Source: Flavobacterium pectinovorum
GTDB taxonomy: Bacteria > Bacteroidota > Bacteroidia > Flavobacteriales > Flavobacteriaceae
NCBI RefSeq assembly: GCF_900142715.1
Contig: NZ_FRBX01000003.1
Coordinates: 248,001-312,000, forward strand
Length of the DNA stretch: 64,000 nucleotides
Direction: 5' to 3'
The first letter of the stretch is position 1. The number at the start of each line of letters is the position of its first letter. This document shows, piece by piece, positions 1-8,407 of the stretch. Made by a program: the position numbers and the translations under genes. The notes under the pieces are model-generated. The model saw only the letters and a program-made list of their open reading frames with translations, did not search any database and was not told the origin of the DNA.

Positions 1-924
1 GGGACCTGCTGTGAAAATTTCCATTTTTGGAAACATCAATAAAAAACTAATTACTATTGATGAACCTAAAACCCAGTACATTACTTTTCGGGCACCAAAT
101 TTGTCTGATAAATAGCCGCCAAAGGCTCTTATAATTCCGGAAGGCAAACTAAACATCGTAGCAAACATTCCGCCCATTACCAATGTTGTATGGTACACAT
201 TCATAAAATTGGGAAGCAGCCATTGCGAATACGCCACAAAAAATCCAAAGACTAAAAAATAATAAGCTCCAAAACGCCAAACCCGAATGTTTTTAAGAGG
301 AGACATTAACTCATTCATTGTTTTTGAAACACCCTGATTGGTTTTATTTTTGGCAAAAACAACAAACAATATTCCTATAATAACCAATATTGCTCCGTAA
401 ATGACAGGCAACATTTTCCATCCGTTAACGGGATCTTTTTCTGATAAATGATTTAATAAGGTTGGAGCAATAAAAGTAGTAATGGCCGCACCTGCATTTC
501 CCATTCCAAAAATACCCAAGGCTCTTCCCTGCCATTCTTTTGGATACCAAATTGAGGTATAACCAATTCCCACAGCAAAACTTGTTCCCACTAATCCGAA
601 GAAAAAACTTAATACAGCAAAGCTCCAGAATGATCCGGCAAAGGGAAGCAGAAATAACGGAACGGAACAAAGTAGTAATAAAATCGAAAACACAATTTTA
701 CCGCCATATTTATCTGTTAAAATACCAATAGGGAGCCGGAATATTGAACCTGATAAAATCGGAATTCCTAACAGCCAGCCTGTTTCTACCACTGTCCAGT
801 TGAATATTCCTTTGTCTACAAGGTAAGTAACCAAAACACCATTTAGTGTCCAACATGCAAAACATATTGTAAAAGCGAGTGTATTTAGAAACAAAATTTT
901 GTGAGATTGAGATAGATTACTCAT
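1..924 (-). CDS. narK: Nitrate/nitrite transporter, MFS NarK family (C-terminus cut by window edge)
   Basis: Reading leftward from the ATG at 924, the frame stays open to base 1, giving the first 308 residues of a many-helix inner-membrane carrier. A major-facilitator loop motif (TDKYGGK, residues 70-76) follows helix 2. A glycine-rich signature G-x2-G-x-G-N-x-G at residues 137-145 matches the nitrate signature of NarK-type carriers. Expected role is uptake of nitrate or nitrite/nitrate exchange. The missing end should hold about 100 more residues. The gene is transcribed away from the sulfatase cluster and has its own candidate promoter and operator upstream. Family assignment is firm; substrate is inferred from the signature. 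Confidence 0.87.
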   Translation of the reverse strand, partial: MSNLSQSHKILFLNTLAFTICFACWTLNGVLVTYLVDKGIFNWTVVETGWLLGIPILSGSIFRLPIGILTDKYGGKIVFSILLLLCSVPLFLLPFAGSFWSFAVLSFFFGLVGTSFAVGIGYTSIWYPKEWQGRALGIFGMGNAGAAITTFIAPTLLNHLSEKDPVNGWKMLPVIYGAILVIIGILFVVFAKNKTNQGVSKTMNELMSPLKNIRVWRFGAYYFLVFGFFVAYSQWLLPNFMNVYHTTLVMGGMFATMFSLPSGIIRAFGGYLSDKFGARKVMYWVLGSSIVISFLLMFPKMEIFTAGP

Positions 925-999
925 AAAAAGACTATTTATAATATGTATTTAAAAACAAATCGGTTTTTAAGAAAAATGTTTTTTTCTAATATTGAAACA

Positions 1000-1028
1000 C
1001 AAAGTTGAATAAATAAATTCTGACACAA
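1000..1028 (-). promoter_or_regulatory. Candidate promoter of narK
   Basis: On the minus strand TTTG (1028-1025) is followed after 17 nt by CAACTTTG (1007-1000), one mismatch from the Bacteroidota -7 consensus TAnnTTTG. Transcription would start near 994, about 70 nt before the narK ATG. Confidence 0.45.
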
Positions 1029-1029
1029 A

Positions 1030-1043
1030 ATGACATTTGTCAT
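1030..1043. promoter_or_regulatory. Palindromic candidate operator upstream of narK
   Basis: ATGACA-TT-TGTCAT is a perfect 14-bp dyad centred at 1036.5, about 42 nt upstream of the predicted narK start point. That is where class II activators of the Crp/Fnr family normally sit. The identity of the regulator is inference only. Confidence 0.4.
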
Positions 1044-1581
1044 ATAAAAAGATCTCGCCTGTTTGGTGACCTTAATTTTGATAAGTTAATATTGAGAAAA
1101 CACACTTAATGTGTCTTAGGCAGATAAATCCAGTGTAGTAAATAAGAATAGGTGCTGCTTGTAATTTATATAAATTTAGTAATAAAATTCCATCTAAAAT
1201 AATTTAATTTTTATTTCACATAAACTTAATTAACTCATATACTTGCAATTACATTTTATTATAACCTTTAAAACTCCAATTTCTTTTGAGTATGTTTTAG
1301 CAACTTATTTACCTTGTATTTATGCTTCAAAAAACATTATTTTTTTGTTAAAATCAAATTTCGAAGACGTTTTTGGATGATCTAGAGAAATTTGGAAGTA
1401 ATTAAAAATGAATAAATTAAGTATAAAATACTACATTTTTACGATGCTAAAATATTTTTTTAACATTTTCTGAAATTTAAAAAATAATAAATAATCAATT
1501 AATAATCAGGTATTTAACCACTTAAAATAACTCGATATTTCAGACTACAAATCATTCATTTCAAAAAAAAACATATTTTTT
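1044..1581. other. AT-rich intergenic stretch, nothing recognised
   Basis: No convincing open frame, RNA gene or repeat was found here. It separates the divergent narK and sulfatase-cluster promoters. Confidence 0.5.
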
Positions 1582-1612
1582 TTTGGTTTTTATTATATTA
1601 AAATTAACTTTG
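1582..1612 (+). promoter_or_regulatory. Candidate distal promoter P1 of the sulfatase cluster
   Basis: TTTG (1582-1585), a 19-nt spacer and TAACTTTG (1605-1612) match the Bacteroidota consensus TTTG-N19-TAnnTTTG exactly. A start near 1618 would give a leader of about 500 nt before the SusC gene. Confidence 0.6.
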
Positions 1613-1671
1613 TCTATAGGATTAGTAGAGTTTAAAATAATATTTCAAACCATAAAGAACTAAATTTTGAA

Positions 1672-1751
1672 AACAACAGAAAGCATATCGTATTACATCT
1701 TTCCTAAAAACCACACAAATAACAATTTCTGTTATATGTGTTTCTGTTGTT
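1672..1751 (+). promoter_or_regulatory. Nested stem structure in the leader
   Basis: AACAACAGAAA (1672-1682) is the exact reverse complement of TTTCTGTTGTT (1741-1751), closing a region that holds an inner hairpin ATAACA-ATTTC-TGTTAT (1719-1735), flanked by CACA and TGTG. Because P1 starts just upstream, the closed multi-stem shape could be an RNA regulatory element. I do not recognise it as a known riboswitch class. It could also be a DNA operator pair. Confidence 0.4.
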
Positions 1752-1874
1752 GTTAATCTCTCGACCTTGAATCGTTTATCTTGATTTCCTTTAAATCAAA
1801 TATAGAAACGAACCTTTTTAAAATTCACCAAAGCATAGCTTTAAATTTTTCCAAAAATCTATTTGATACATTTA

Positions 1875-1907
1875 TTTGTGTCAATATGATTCTTGAAACT
1901 ATATATG
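1875..1907 (+). promoter_or_regulatory. Possible proximal promoter P2
   Basis: TTTG (1875-1878), a 21-nt spacer and TATATATG (1900-1907, one mismatch from TAnnTTTG). A start near 1913 would place the leader peptide 35 nt into the transcript. Weaker than P1. Confidence 0.3.
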
Positions 1908-1948
1908 TAAATCCAAAAAAAAATAATTAATAACTAAATAAACTAACA

Positions 1949-1978
1949 ATGAAAACAATGCACAACTGCTGTAAATAA
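1949..1978 (+). CDS. Nine-residue leader peptide MKTMHNCCK with tandem Cys codons
   Basis: ATG at 1949 opens a frame reading Met-Lys-Thr-Met-His-Asn-Cys-Cys-Lys and stops with TAA at 1976-1978. The two Cys codons (TGC TGT, 1967-1972) are the third- and second-last sense codons before the stop. A 10-bp hairpin begins nine bases past the stop, and the SusC gene follows 136 nt later. Leader peptides with clustered codons for one amino acid sense its charged-tRNA level, and polycysteine leader ORFs that attenuate downstream operons have been described in mycobacteria. Here the operon codes for sulfatases, so a cysteine- or sulfur-status switch is the natural inference. No Shine-Dalgarno sequence is seen, as is normal for this phylum. 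Chance occurrence of so short a frame cannot be excluded. Confidence 0.5.
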   Translation: MKTMHNCCK

Positions 1979-1987
1979 ATAAAAAAA

Positions 1988-2076
1988 GCCATTTCTGCGG
2001 CAACAGAAATGGCGAGGCTTAAAGAAAATTTATCGCTAAATAAAAAGAACCGCAGAGAGTTGAAAAATCAACTTTC
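1988..2076 (+). promoter_or_regulatory. Two leader hairpins between leader peptide and SusC gene
   Basis: Hairpin 1 pairs GCCATTTCTG (1988-1997) with CAGAAATGGC (2004-2013) perfectly around a 6-nt loop. Hairpin 2 pairs GAGAGTTGA (2055-2063) with TCAACTTTC (2068-2076) with one G-U pair and an AAAA loop. AAGCC (1986-1990) could alternatively pair with GGCTT (2016-2020). Neither stem is followed by a U tract, so if this is an attenuator it acts through Rho, ribosome access or an alternative fold and not as a simple intrinsic terminator. Confidence 0.45.
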
Positions 2077-2114
2077 AAGGCTCCTTGTTAATTACTAAAA
2101 ACCAATACAAAGAA

Positions 2115-5100
2115 ATGAAAAAATATTTAAACATATACTCATTACTATTTCTCCTGTTGCTTTCGGCAGGAATAAACGCCCAAAATACAACCCCGCTTAT
2201 ACAATCAAAACTCGACGGAACGGTTGTCGATGATGTTACAAATCAGCCTATTATTGGCGCATCTGTAGTTATTAAAGGTACTACTCACGGAGTACAGACA
2301 GATGCAGAAGGAAAATTTTATTTTCAAACAGGTCAGAAATTTCCATATACCTTAATTGTAAGTTACATTGGATATAAAAAAGCCGAAATAATTGTAGAAA
2401 AAAATCCAATTACTATTAATTTAAAAGAAGAACGTCAGGAACTTGATGAATTAGTTGTTGTAGGTTACGGTACTCAAAAAAGAAAAGATATTACGGGTTC
2501 TGTAGCTTCGGTGCCAAAAGCAAATTTATCTCAGGTTACTTCATCGGCAGATAATTTACTGCGAGGCGCTATTTCAGGAGTTGTAGTTACACAAAGTTCA
2601 GGTCGTCCCGGAGCTTCATCAAGTGTACGTATTCGTGGAGGAAACTCTATTACAGCCGGTAATGAACCGCTTTATGTTGTAGACGGAATCCTGATTTATA
2701 ATGATAACAGCAACAGTTCGGCAGGAGTTTCGTTTGCGGGAGCTTCAGTCAATGTTTTATCAACTATTAACCCTGCTGATATTGAATCTATTGAAGTATT
2801 AAAAGATGCATCGGCAACAGCCATTTACGGATCTCGTGGCGCAAATGGAGTTGTAATTATTACTACCAAAAAAGGAACAAAAGGTCAGGATAATATTTCG
2901 TATCAGGGTTATTTTGGAGTTCAGTCGGTTTCAAAAAAGCTGGACTTAATGAATGCTTCACAATGGGCAAGTTTGCGTAATGATGTTCAGGCAAGTATTG
3001 GTCAGACACCTTCTTTTTCTGCCGCGCAAATTGAGGCTTTTAAAACTTCTGGCGGATCCGACTGGCAATCTGCAGCTTTTGTAAGAGCAGCTCCGGTTCA
3101 AAATCACCAATTATCATTTTCGGGCGGAGATGAAAGATCAAGATATGCAGTTTCTGCAGGATATTTTGATCAGGAAGGAACTGTAATTGGTTCTGATTTT
3201 AAACGAATTTCGCTTAGAATTAACTATGAAAAAAACTATTCTCAAAATTTTAAATTTGGTGTAAATGCCAATTACAGTAATTCAGTTTCAAATGGTGTAG
3301 GGACAAATAATGCTGGCGGAAGAAATCCAAACCCATTAGTAAGTGTTGCACTTACGGCTCCGGTTGTACCCATTAAAAATGAAGACGGAAGCTATAATGT
3401 TACCAATAATCCTTACGCAACTTCTGTAAATGGATATGTTCCAAATCCTATTAATGATTTGGAAAATACTATCAATGAAACTAAAATCAACAGAATTCTA
3501 ACCAGTTTATTTGGCGAATATAAAATAACCAAAAAACTAACCGCTAAGGTTGCAGTAAGTGGCGACGTTATCAATACTAAACAAAACTACTATGCTCCGG
3601 CAAATACCACAAACGGTGCCGGAACTAAAGGACTGGCTTCTGTTGGAGACAGATTAGTAAGTTCTGTTTTGAATGAAAACACGCTGAACTACAATACTAC
3701 TTTCGGTGAAAACCATAAATTTTCAGCTTTGGGTGGTTATACATTGCAATATACGCAAGGAGAAACAGTTACAGCGGGAGCAAATACTTTTGTAAATGAT
3801 GCGAATACGTACAATTCTTTGCAGGATGGTGTTCCTGTAAAACCTTATAGTGATGCATTCGAGAGTGTATTAAAATCATGGTTAACGAGAGTAAATTATT
3901 CATATAAAGGAAAATACAACTTCACATTATCTGCGCGTGCCGATGGGTCTTCCAGATTTGGTGCAGAATCACTTTGGGGTTATTTTCCTTCTGCAGGATT
4001 TTCATGGAATATTACAGATGAAGAATTTGCTAATAATATTAAAGGCGTAACCGAAGCCAAACTTAGAATTACTGCGGGAACAACAGGAAATCAGGAAATT
4101 GGAAATTACCTTTCTTTAGCACAAATGGGTTCTGTTAATTACTCTTTTGGAGGCACATTATATACAGGATTGGCTCCTACCCGATTGGCAAATCCAGATT
4201 TGAAATGGGAAAAAACCAATCAATATAATGTTGGTTTAGACTTATCATTATTAGACAGAAAAGTAAATTTCGTTTTTGATGTGTATTACAAAAAAACAAA
4301 CGATTTGCTTATCAATGTTCCGGTTCCGTTGACTTCAGGATATGCGACTGTCCTTCAAAATATTGGTGGAGTTGAAAACAAAGGAATCGAAATTGGTTTA
4401 ACAACAGAAAACGTGAGAACAAAAAACTTCTCCTGGAATTCGAACATTGTTTTTTCTGCAAACAAAAACAAAGTAGTTTCTATAGGAAACGGTGTTGATC
4501 AGTTTTTTCCGGTGGTTCCAAACGGATCTTTATTGCAGCAACAGCCTGTAACCGTAAAAGTTGGTTTACCGTTAGGAACTTTCTGGGGATACAGAACAAA
4601 CGGGATTTTCCAGACTCAGGAAGAAGTAAATACGCAGCCTAAAATAAACAGTCTTGCGAATACAAGAGTGGGAGACAGAAAATATGTTGATACTAACGGC
4701 GATGGCGTAATTACGGCACTTGACAAAGGAAATCTTGGCAGTTCACAGCCAAAATTTGTTGGAAGTTTCAGCAACACTATTTCATACAATGATTTTGATT
4801 TGAATTTCTCTTTCCAGGGATCTTATGGTGCTAAAATATTCAATGCATTGAATCAACAATTAGAAATTTCAACTTTGGGAACCAACGCTGCGGCAACTCT
4901 TGAAGACAGATGGACACCAACAAACCCGAGTAATGAAATTCCGAGAGCATCAAGTTCTCCGGTTGGAATTGTTTCTGAGCGTTATGTAGAAGATGCTTCA
5001 TTCCTGAGATTGAAACTAATCACTTTAGGATATACTTTACCTAAAAGCGTTTCTTCAAAATTAGGGGCAAAAAGTGTCAAGTTTTATGTATCTGCAGAAA

Positions 5101-5240
5101 ACCTGATTACGTGGACAAAATACACTGGCTATGATCCTGAAGTAAGTTCATACGAACAAAATAATTTATATCCGGGAATCGATTTTGGTTCTTATCCAAA
5201 TTCAAGAACCTTCATTTCAGGACTGAATGTAACTTTTTAA
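2115..5240 (+). CDS. SusC-type TonB-dependent outer-membrane transporter
   Basis: A 1041-residue outer-membrane receptor. The ATG at 2115 starts a clean signal peptide (MKKYLNIYSL...INAQ); an in-frame TTG at 2085 lies in the leader hairpins and is rejected. A carboxypeptidase-regulatory-like domain spans roughly residues 35-110, followed by a TonB-box-like segment ELDELVVVGYGTQ, the plug (with the typical PLYVVDG and SATAIYGSRGANGV motifs) and a C-terminal beta barrel ending in a terminal Phe. SusC proteins import oligomeric or bulky nutrients with a SusD lipoprotein lid, and the SusD gene follows after 16 bp. The neighbouring sulfatases suggest a sulfated substrate; its identity cannot be read from the sequence. 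Confidence 0.93.
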   Translation: MKKYLNIYSLLFLLLLSAGINAQNTTPLIQSKLDGTVVDDVTNQPIIGASVVIKGTTHGVQTDAEGKFYFQTGQKFPYTLIVSYIGYKKAEIIVEKNPITINLKEERQELDELVVVGYGTQKRKDITGSVASVPKANLSQVTSSADNLLRGAISGVVVTQSSGRPGASSSVRIRGGNSITAGNEPLYVVDGILIYNDNSNSSAGVSFAGASVNVLSTINPADIESIEVLKDASATAIYGSRGANGVVIITTKKGTKGQDNISYQGYFGVQSVSKKLDLMNASQWASLRNDVQASIGQTPSFSAAQIEAFKTSGGSDWQSAAFVRAAPVQNHQLSFSGGDERSRYAVSAGYFDQEGTVIGSDFKRISLRINYEKNYSQNFKFGVNANYSNSVSNGVGTNNAGGRNPNPLVSVALTAPVVPIKNEDGSYNVTNNPYATSVNGYVPNPINDLENTINETKINRILTSLFGEYKITKKLTAKVAVSGDVINTKQNYYAPANTTNGAGTKGLASVGDRLVSSVLNENTLNYNTTFGENHKFSALGGYTLQYTQGETVTAGANTFVNDANTYNSLQDGVPVKPYSDAFESVLKSWLTRVNYSYKGKYNFTLSARADGSSRFGAESLWGYFPSAGFSWNITDEEFANNIKGVTEAKLRITAGTTGNQEIGNYLSLAQMGSVNYSFGGTLYTGLAPTRLANPDLKWEKTNQYNVGLDLSLLDRKVNFVFDVYYKKTNDLLINVPVPLTSGYATVLQNIGGVENKGIEIGLTTENVRTKNFSWNSNIVFSANKNKVVSIGNGVDQFFPVVPNGSLLQQQPVTVKVGLPLGTFWGYRTNGIFQTQEEVNTQPKINSLANTRVGDRKYVDTNGDGVITALDKGNLGSSQPKFVGSFSNTISYNDFDLNFSFQGSYGAKIFNALNQQLEISTLGTNAAATLEDRWTPTNPSNEIPRASSSPVGIVSERYVEDASFLRLKLITLGYTLPKSVSSKLGAKSVKFYVSAENLITWTKYTGYDPEVSSYEQNNLYPGIDFGSYPNSRTFISGLNVTF

Positions 5241-5256
5241 GCAAAAAATATAAACG

Positions 5257-6735
5257 ATGAAAAATATATTTATAACAACAATATTAAGCGTCACGTTGCT
5301 TGTATCGTGCGCAGATCTGGAGGTAACTCCAACCTCTTTTGTAACCGAAGACAATTACTTTAAAACACAAGATGATGCTGTGGCAAGTGTAACAGCCGTA
5401 TATGCCTCTTTAAGTCTTGATCCGGGAGAGCAGAGTTTATTTGGAAGAAACTTATACTTCCTTACCGATATGGCAACAGATTATGCATCGGCAGGAGTTT
5501 CTGCTACAAACCCACAGGTAAGAGCATTGAGCAGTTTAACGCATGATGCCACTTCAGACCGTGTTCAGGTGGCGTGGAGACAAATTTATGCCGGAATCAA
5601 CAGAGCCAATGTTGCTATTGATAATATTCCGAAAGTTTCTGGTTCTGAGGTTGTAAAAACGAGATTAATCAATGAAGCGAAGTTCATCAGAGGTTTATTG
5701 TACTTTCAGGCAGTTCGTCTTTGGGGTGGTGTTCCGATTGTTTTGCACGAACCAACTTCTATTCAGTTAGAAAGTTTAAAATCAAGAAGAGCGACGGTTG
5801 ATGAAGTGTACAATCAGATTATTTTAGATTTAAAAGATGCTGAAAGCCTGCCTGCAACTTATACCGCTGCAGATGCCGGACGTGCTACATCGGGAGCTGC
5901 AAAAGCTATTTTGACAAAAGTATATCTTACCAGAAAAGATTGGCCAAACGCAATTGCAAAAGCCAATGAAGTAATTAATGGCGGATACGGATATGCGCTT
6001 TTTGAAGATTTTCAGGACATATTTACCAAAACAAAAAAGAACGGAAAAGAACATATTTTCTCTGTTCAGTTTGAGCCAAATCAGGCAGGAAACGGATCTA
6101 GCGGAAGTACTTTTCAAGGAACTTCTTTTACAGGATTTACAGCAACAGAACCGGCAGATATTATCTCTGATGTTGCTTTGTTTTATGATATTTATGCGGC
6201 AGGCGATAAAAGAAGAGATGTAAGTTATGCAAAACAATTGCTAAACCCAACTACTGGAACATTGTACACTTTTCCGAAACCACTCTTTAAAAAATATCTG
6301 GATTTAAGCAATTTGGCAACTCCGGGAAATGTGGCTATTAATTTTCCTGTAATTCGTTATGCGGATATCCTTTTGTCTTTGGCAGAAGCCATAAACGAGC
6401 AAGGAGCACCAACACCGGAAGCTTACGAATTAATCAATCAGGTGAGAAGAAGAGCTTTTGGAAAACCAATTACTACGCCAGACCCAACGGTTGATTTATC
6501 GGGCTTGACCCAGGATACTTTCAGGGCGGCAATTCAGGAAGAACGCAAAAAAGAATTTGTTCAGGAAGGTCAGCGTTGGTTCGATTTAGTTCGCTGGGGA
6601 ACTTTGGTTACAGAAGTAAAAAAAGTAACAGCTAAAAACTCGGTTTCAGAAAAAAATAATTTATATCCGATTCCGCAAAGCGAAAGAAATATCGATCCTG
6701 TTGGATTGCCACAAAATCCGGGTTACGGAAATTAA
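5257..6735 (+). CDS. SusD/RagB-type outer-membrane substrate-binding lipoprotein
   Basis: A 492-residue lipoprotein with signal peptide and lipobox ending in LLVSC at residues 14-18, so it is lipid-anchored. The N-terminal TPTSFVTEDNYFKTQDDA segment, the helical TPR-like core and the C-terminal motifs (EERKKEF, GQRWFDLVRWG, LYPIPQSE) are hallmarks of SusD-family lids. It should cap the SusC barrel encoded just upstream, bind the extracellular substrate and hand it over for TonB-driven uptake. It ends 24 bp before the first sulfatase, so the three genes probably share one transcript. Confidence 0.93.
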   Translation: MKNIFITTILSVTLLVSCADLEVTPTSFVTEDNYFKTQDDAVASVTAVYASLSLDPGEQSLFGRNLYFLTDMATDYASAGVSATNPQVRALSSLTHDATSDRVQVAWRQIYAGINRANVAIDNIPKVSGSEVVKTRLINEAKFIRGLLYFQAVRLWGGVPIVLHEPTSIQLESLKSRRATVDEVYNQIILDLKDAESLPATYTAADAGRATSGAAKAILTKVYLTRKDWPNAIAKANEVINGGYGYALFEDFQDIFTKTKKNGKEHIFSVQFEPNQAGNGSSGSTFQGTSFTGFTATEPADIISDVALFYDIYAAGDKRRDVSYAKQLLNPTTGTLYTFPKPLFKKYLDLSNLATPGNVAINFPVIRYADILLSLAEAINEQGAPTPEAYELINQVRRRAFGKPITTPDPTVDLSGLTQDTFRAAIQEERKKEFVQEGQRWFDLVRWGTLVTEVKKVTAKNSVSEKNNLYPIPQSERNIDPVGLPQNPGYGN

Positions 6736-6759
6736 TAAAGGTTTATACAAGTAAATAAA

Positions 6760-8328
6760 ATGATTAAAAAACTGTTCCTACTTGCCCTATTGGTTGTTGT
6801 ACAATTTCAGCTGTTTGCACAGAAAAAGCAACCTAATATCATCGTCATTCTGGCAGATGATTTAGGTTTCTCAGATATTGGTGCTTTTGGCTCGGAAATT
6901 AAAACGCCAAACCTGGATAAACTCGCTACAAACGGGCTTATTCTAAATCAGTTTTACAATGCAGGGCGTTGCTGTCCTTCCCGCGCTTCATTGCTCACAG
7001 GTTTGTATCCGCATCAGGCAGGAGTTGGCGATATGGTGCAGGACAAAGGGTTTCCAGCCTATCAGGGATATTTAAACGAGCATTGTATTACGATTGGGCA
7101 AGCACTCAAACAGGCAGGATACAACACGATTGTTTCCGGAAAATGGCACGTTGGTTTAGTACCATCAGCCTGGGCAGTGAATAGGGGCTTTGATGATTCT
7201 TTTACTTTGCAAAATAATGGAAGCAGTTATTTCAACTCAGAACCTTTGTATAACGACGGTAGAAAAGTTACTTTTTTAAAAGGAGATCAGGAAATTATCC
7301 GCAAGGATACTTCGACTTATCTGACTCAGGAAATTACCAATTTTGCTATTAATTCTTTAGAAAAACAGCGAAATCAGCAAAAGCCATTTTTTCTTTATGT
7401 TGCTTATAATGCTCCGCACTGGCCCATTCAGGCACTACCTGAAGATATTGCAAAATACAAAGGCAAATACCTTGAAGGCTGGGATAAATTGAGAGCAAGC
7501 CGTTTTAAAAAATTAAAAGAACAAGGCATCATTGATAAAAACTGGGACTTATCAAATCGTTTTGAAAAAGTGACGGATTGGGAAAAACTAACTGCCGAAG
7601 AAAAAGACAAATGGGATACAAGAATGGCAATTTACGCTGCTATGATTGACCGAATGGATTCCGGAATTGGAGAAATTCTGCAAAAAGTGAAGTCTTTGGG
7701 AGAAGAAGATAATACCCTTATTCTTTTTCTTTCGGATAATGGCGGAAGTGCCGATGATGTAAAAAATTGGAATTACGTGACTCAAAAAAATGGAAGGCCA
7801 GGTTCGGTTACGTCGATTGATAGTTACGAAAGCCCGTGGGGAAATGTGAGCAACACACCTTTTCAATTATTTAAAAAGAACACTCACGAAGGCGGTATAG
7901 CTTCTCCTTTTATTGCTTATTACCCAAAGCATATTAAGGCAGGCACAATAAGCAACAGGGTAAGCCATTTGATTGATATTTTTCCAACTTTTCTGGAGTA
8001 CGCGGGTTTTCAATATCCAGATTCTTTTCAGGAAAAAAAACTTACAGCTCTAGAAGGCATTAGCTTAAAAAAAGAATTTGAAGGAAAACAATCTAAGACA
8101 CATGAAGCTTTGTTTTGGGAACATGAAGGCAGCAAAGCAGTAAGAAAAGGTCAATGGAAAGCCGTAGCCGAAAACAATCAGCCGTGGGAATTGTACAATC
8201 TTGCAAATGACAGGACAGAAACAAAAAACCTTGCAAAATCAGAAACAAAATTGTTACAGAATCTGATTGAATTACATCAGCAATGGTCAGCAAAAGTAGG
8301 TGTCGAAGATTGGAATAAAATAAAATAG
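6760..8328 (+). CDS. Sulfatase 1, arylsulfatase type, secreted
   Basis: A 522-residue type I sulfatase with a Sec signal peptide cleaved near LFAQ (residues 17-21). It has the N-terminal metal-binding motif ILADDLGFSD, then the formylglycine motif C71-C-P-S-R followed by ASLLTG, the GKWHVG motif and the LSDNGG metal motif. In this family the first Cys of C-x-P-x-R is oxidised to formylglycine, which hydrolyses sulfate esters with a Ca ion. The HWPIQALPEDIAKYKGKY segment resembles the Pseudomonas arylsulfatase branch and also sulfatases 2 and 4 here. It is probably periplasmic or surface-exposed and works on what SusCD imports. The substrate is unknown. Confidence 0.9.
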   Translation: MIKKLFLLALLVVVQFQLFAQKKQPNIIVILADDLGFSDIGAFGSEIKTPNLDKLATNGLILNQFYNAGRCCPSRASLLTGLYPHQAGVGDMVQDKGFPAYQGYLNEHCITIGQALKQAGYNTIVSGKWHVGLVPSAWAVNRGFDDSFTLQNNGSSYFNSEPLYNDGRKVTFLKGDQEIIRKDTSTYLTQEITNFAINSLEKQRNQQKPFFLYVAYNAPHWPIQALPEDIAKYKGKYLEGWDKLRASRFKKLKEQGIIDKNWDLSNRFEKVTDWEKLTAEEKDKWDTRMAIYAAMIDRMDSGIGEILQKVKSLGEEDNTLILFLSDNGGSADDVKNWNYVTQKNGRPGSVTSIDSYESPWGNVSNTPFQLFKKNTHEGGIASPFIAYYPKHIKAGTISNRVSHLIDIFPTFLEYAGFQYPDSFQEKKLTALEGISLKKEFEGKQSKTHEALFWEHEGSKAVRKGQWKAVAENNQPWELYNLANDRTETKNLAKSETKLLQNLIELHQQWSAKVGVEDWNKIK

Positions 8329-8407
8329 TATAGTAAAATACAGATTACATGATTATAAGTTTAAACAACTAAAATTTATTACTTAATCAACCATAAAACT
8401 ATTTAAA

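Noticed and set aside
1988..2013. Hairpin after the leader peptide read as an intrinsic terminator
   Set aside because: The stem is strong but is followed by GAGGCTTAAAG and not a T run. Kept only as a possible attenuator element of another type.
5830..6237. Open frames opposite and inside the SusD gene
   Set aside because: They overlap a well-supported SusD coding region in other frames and show Cys/Ser-rich, non-protein-like composition.
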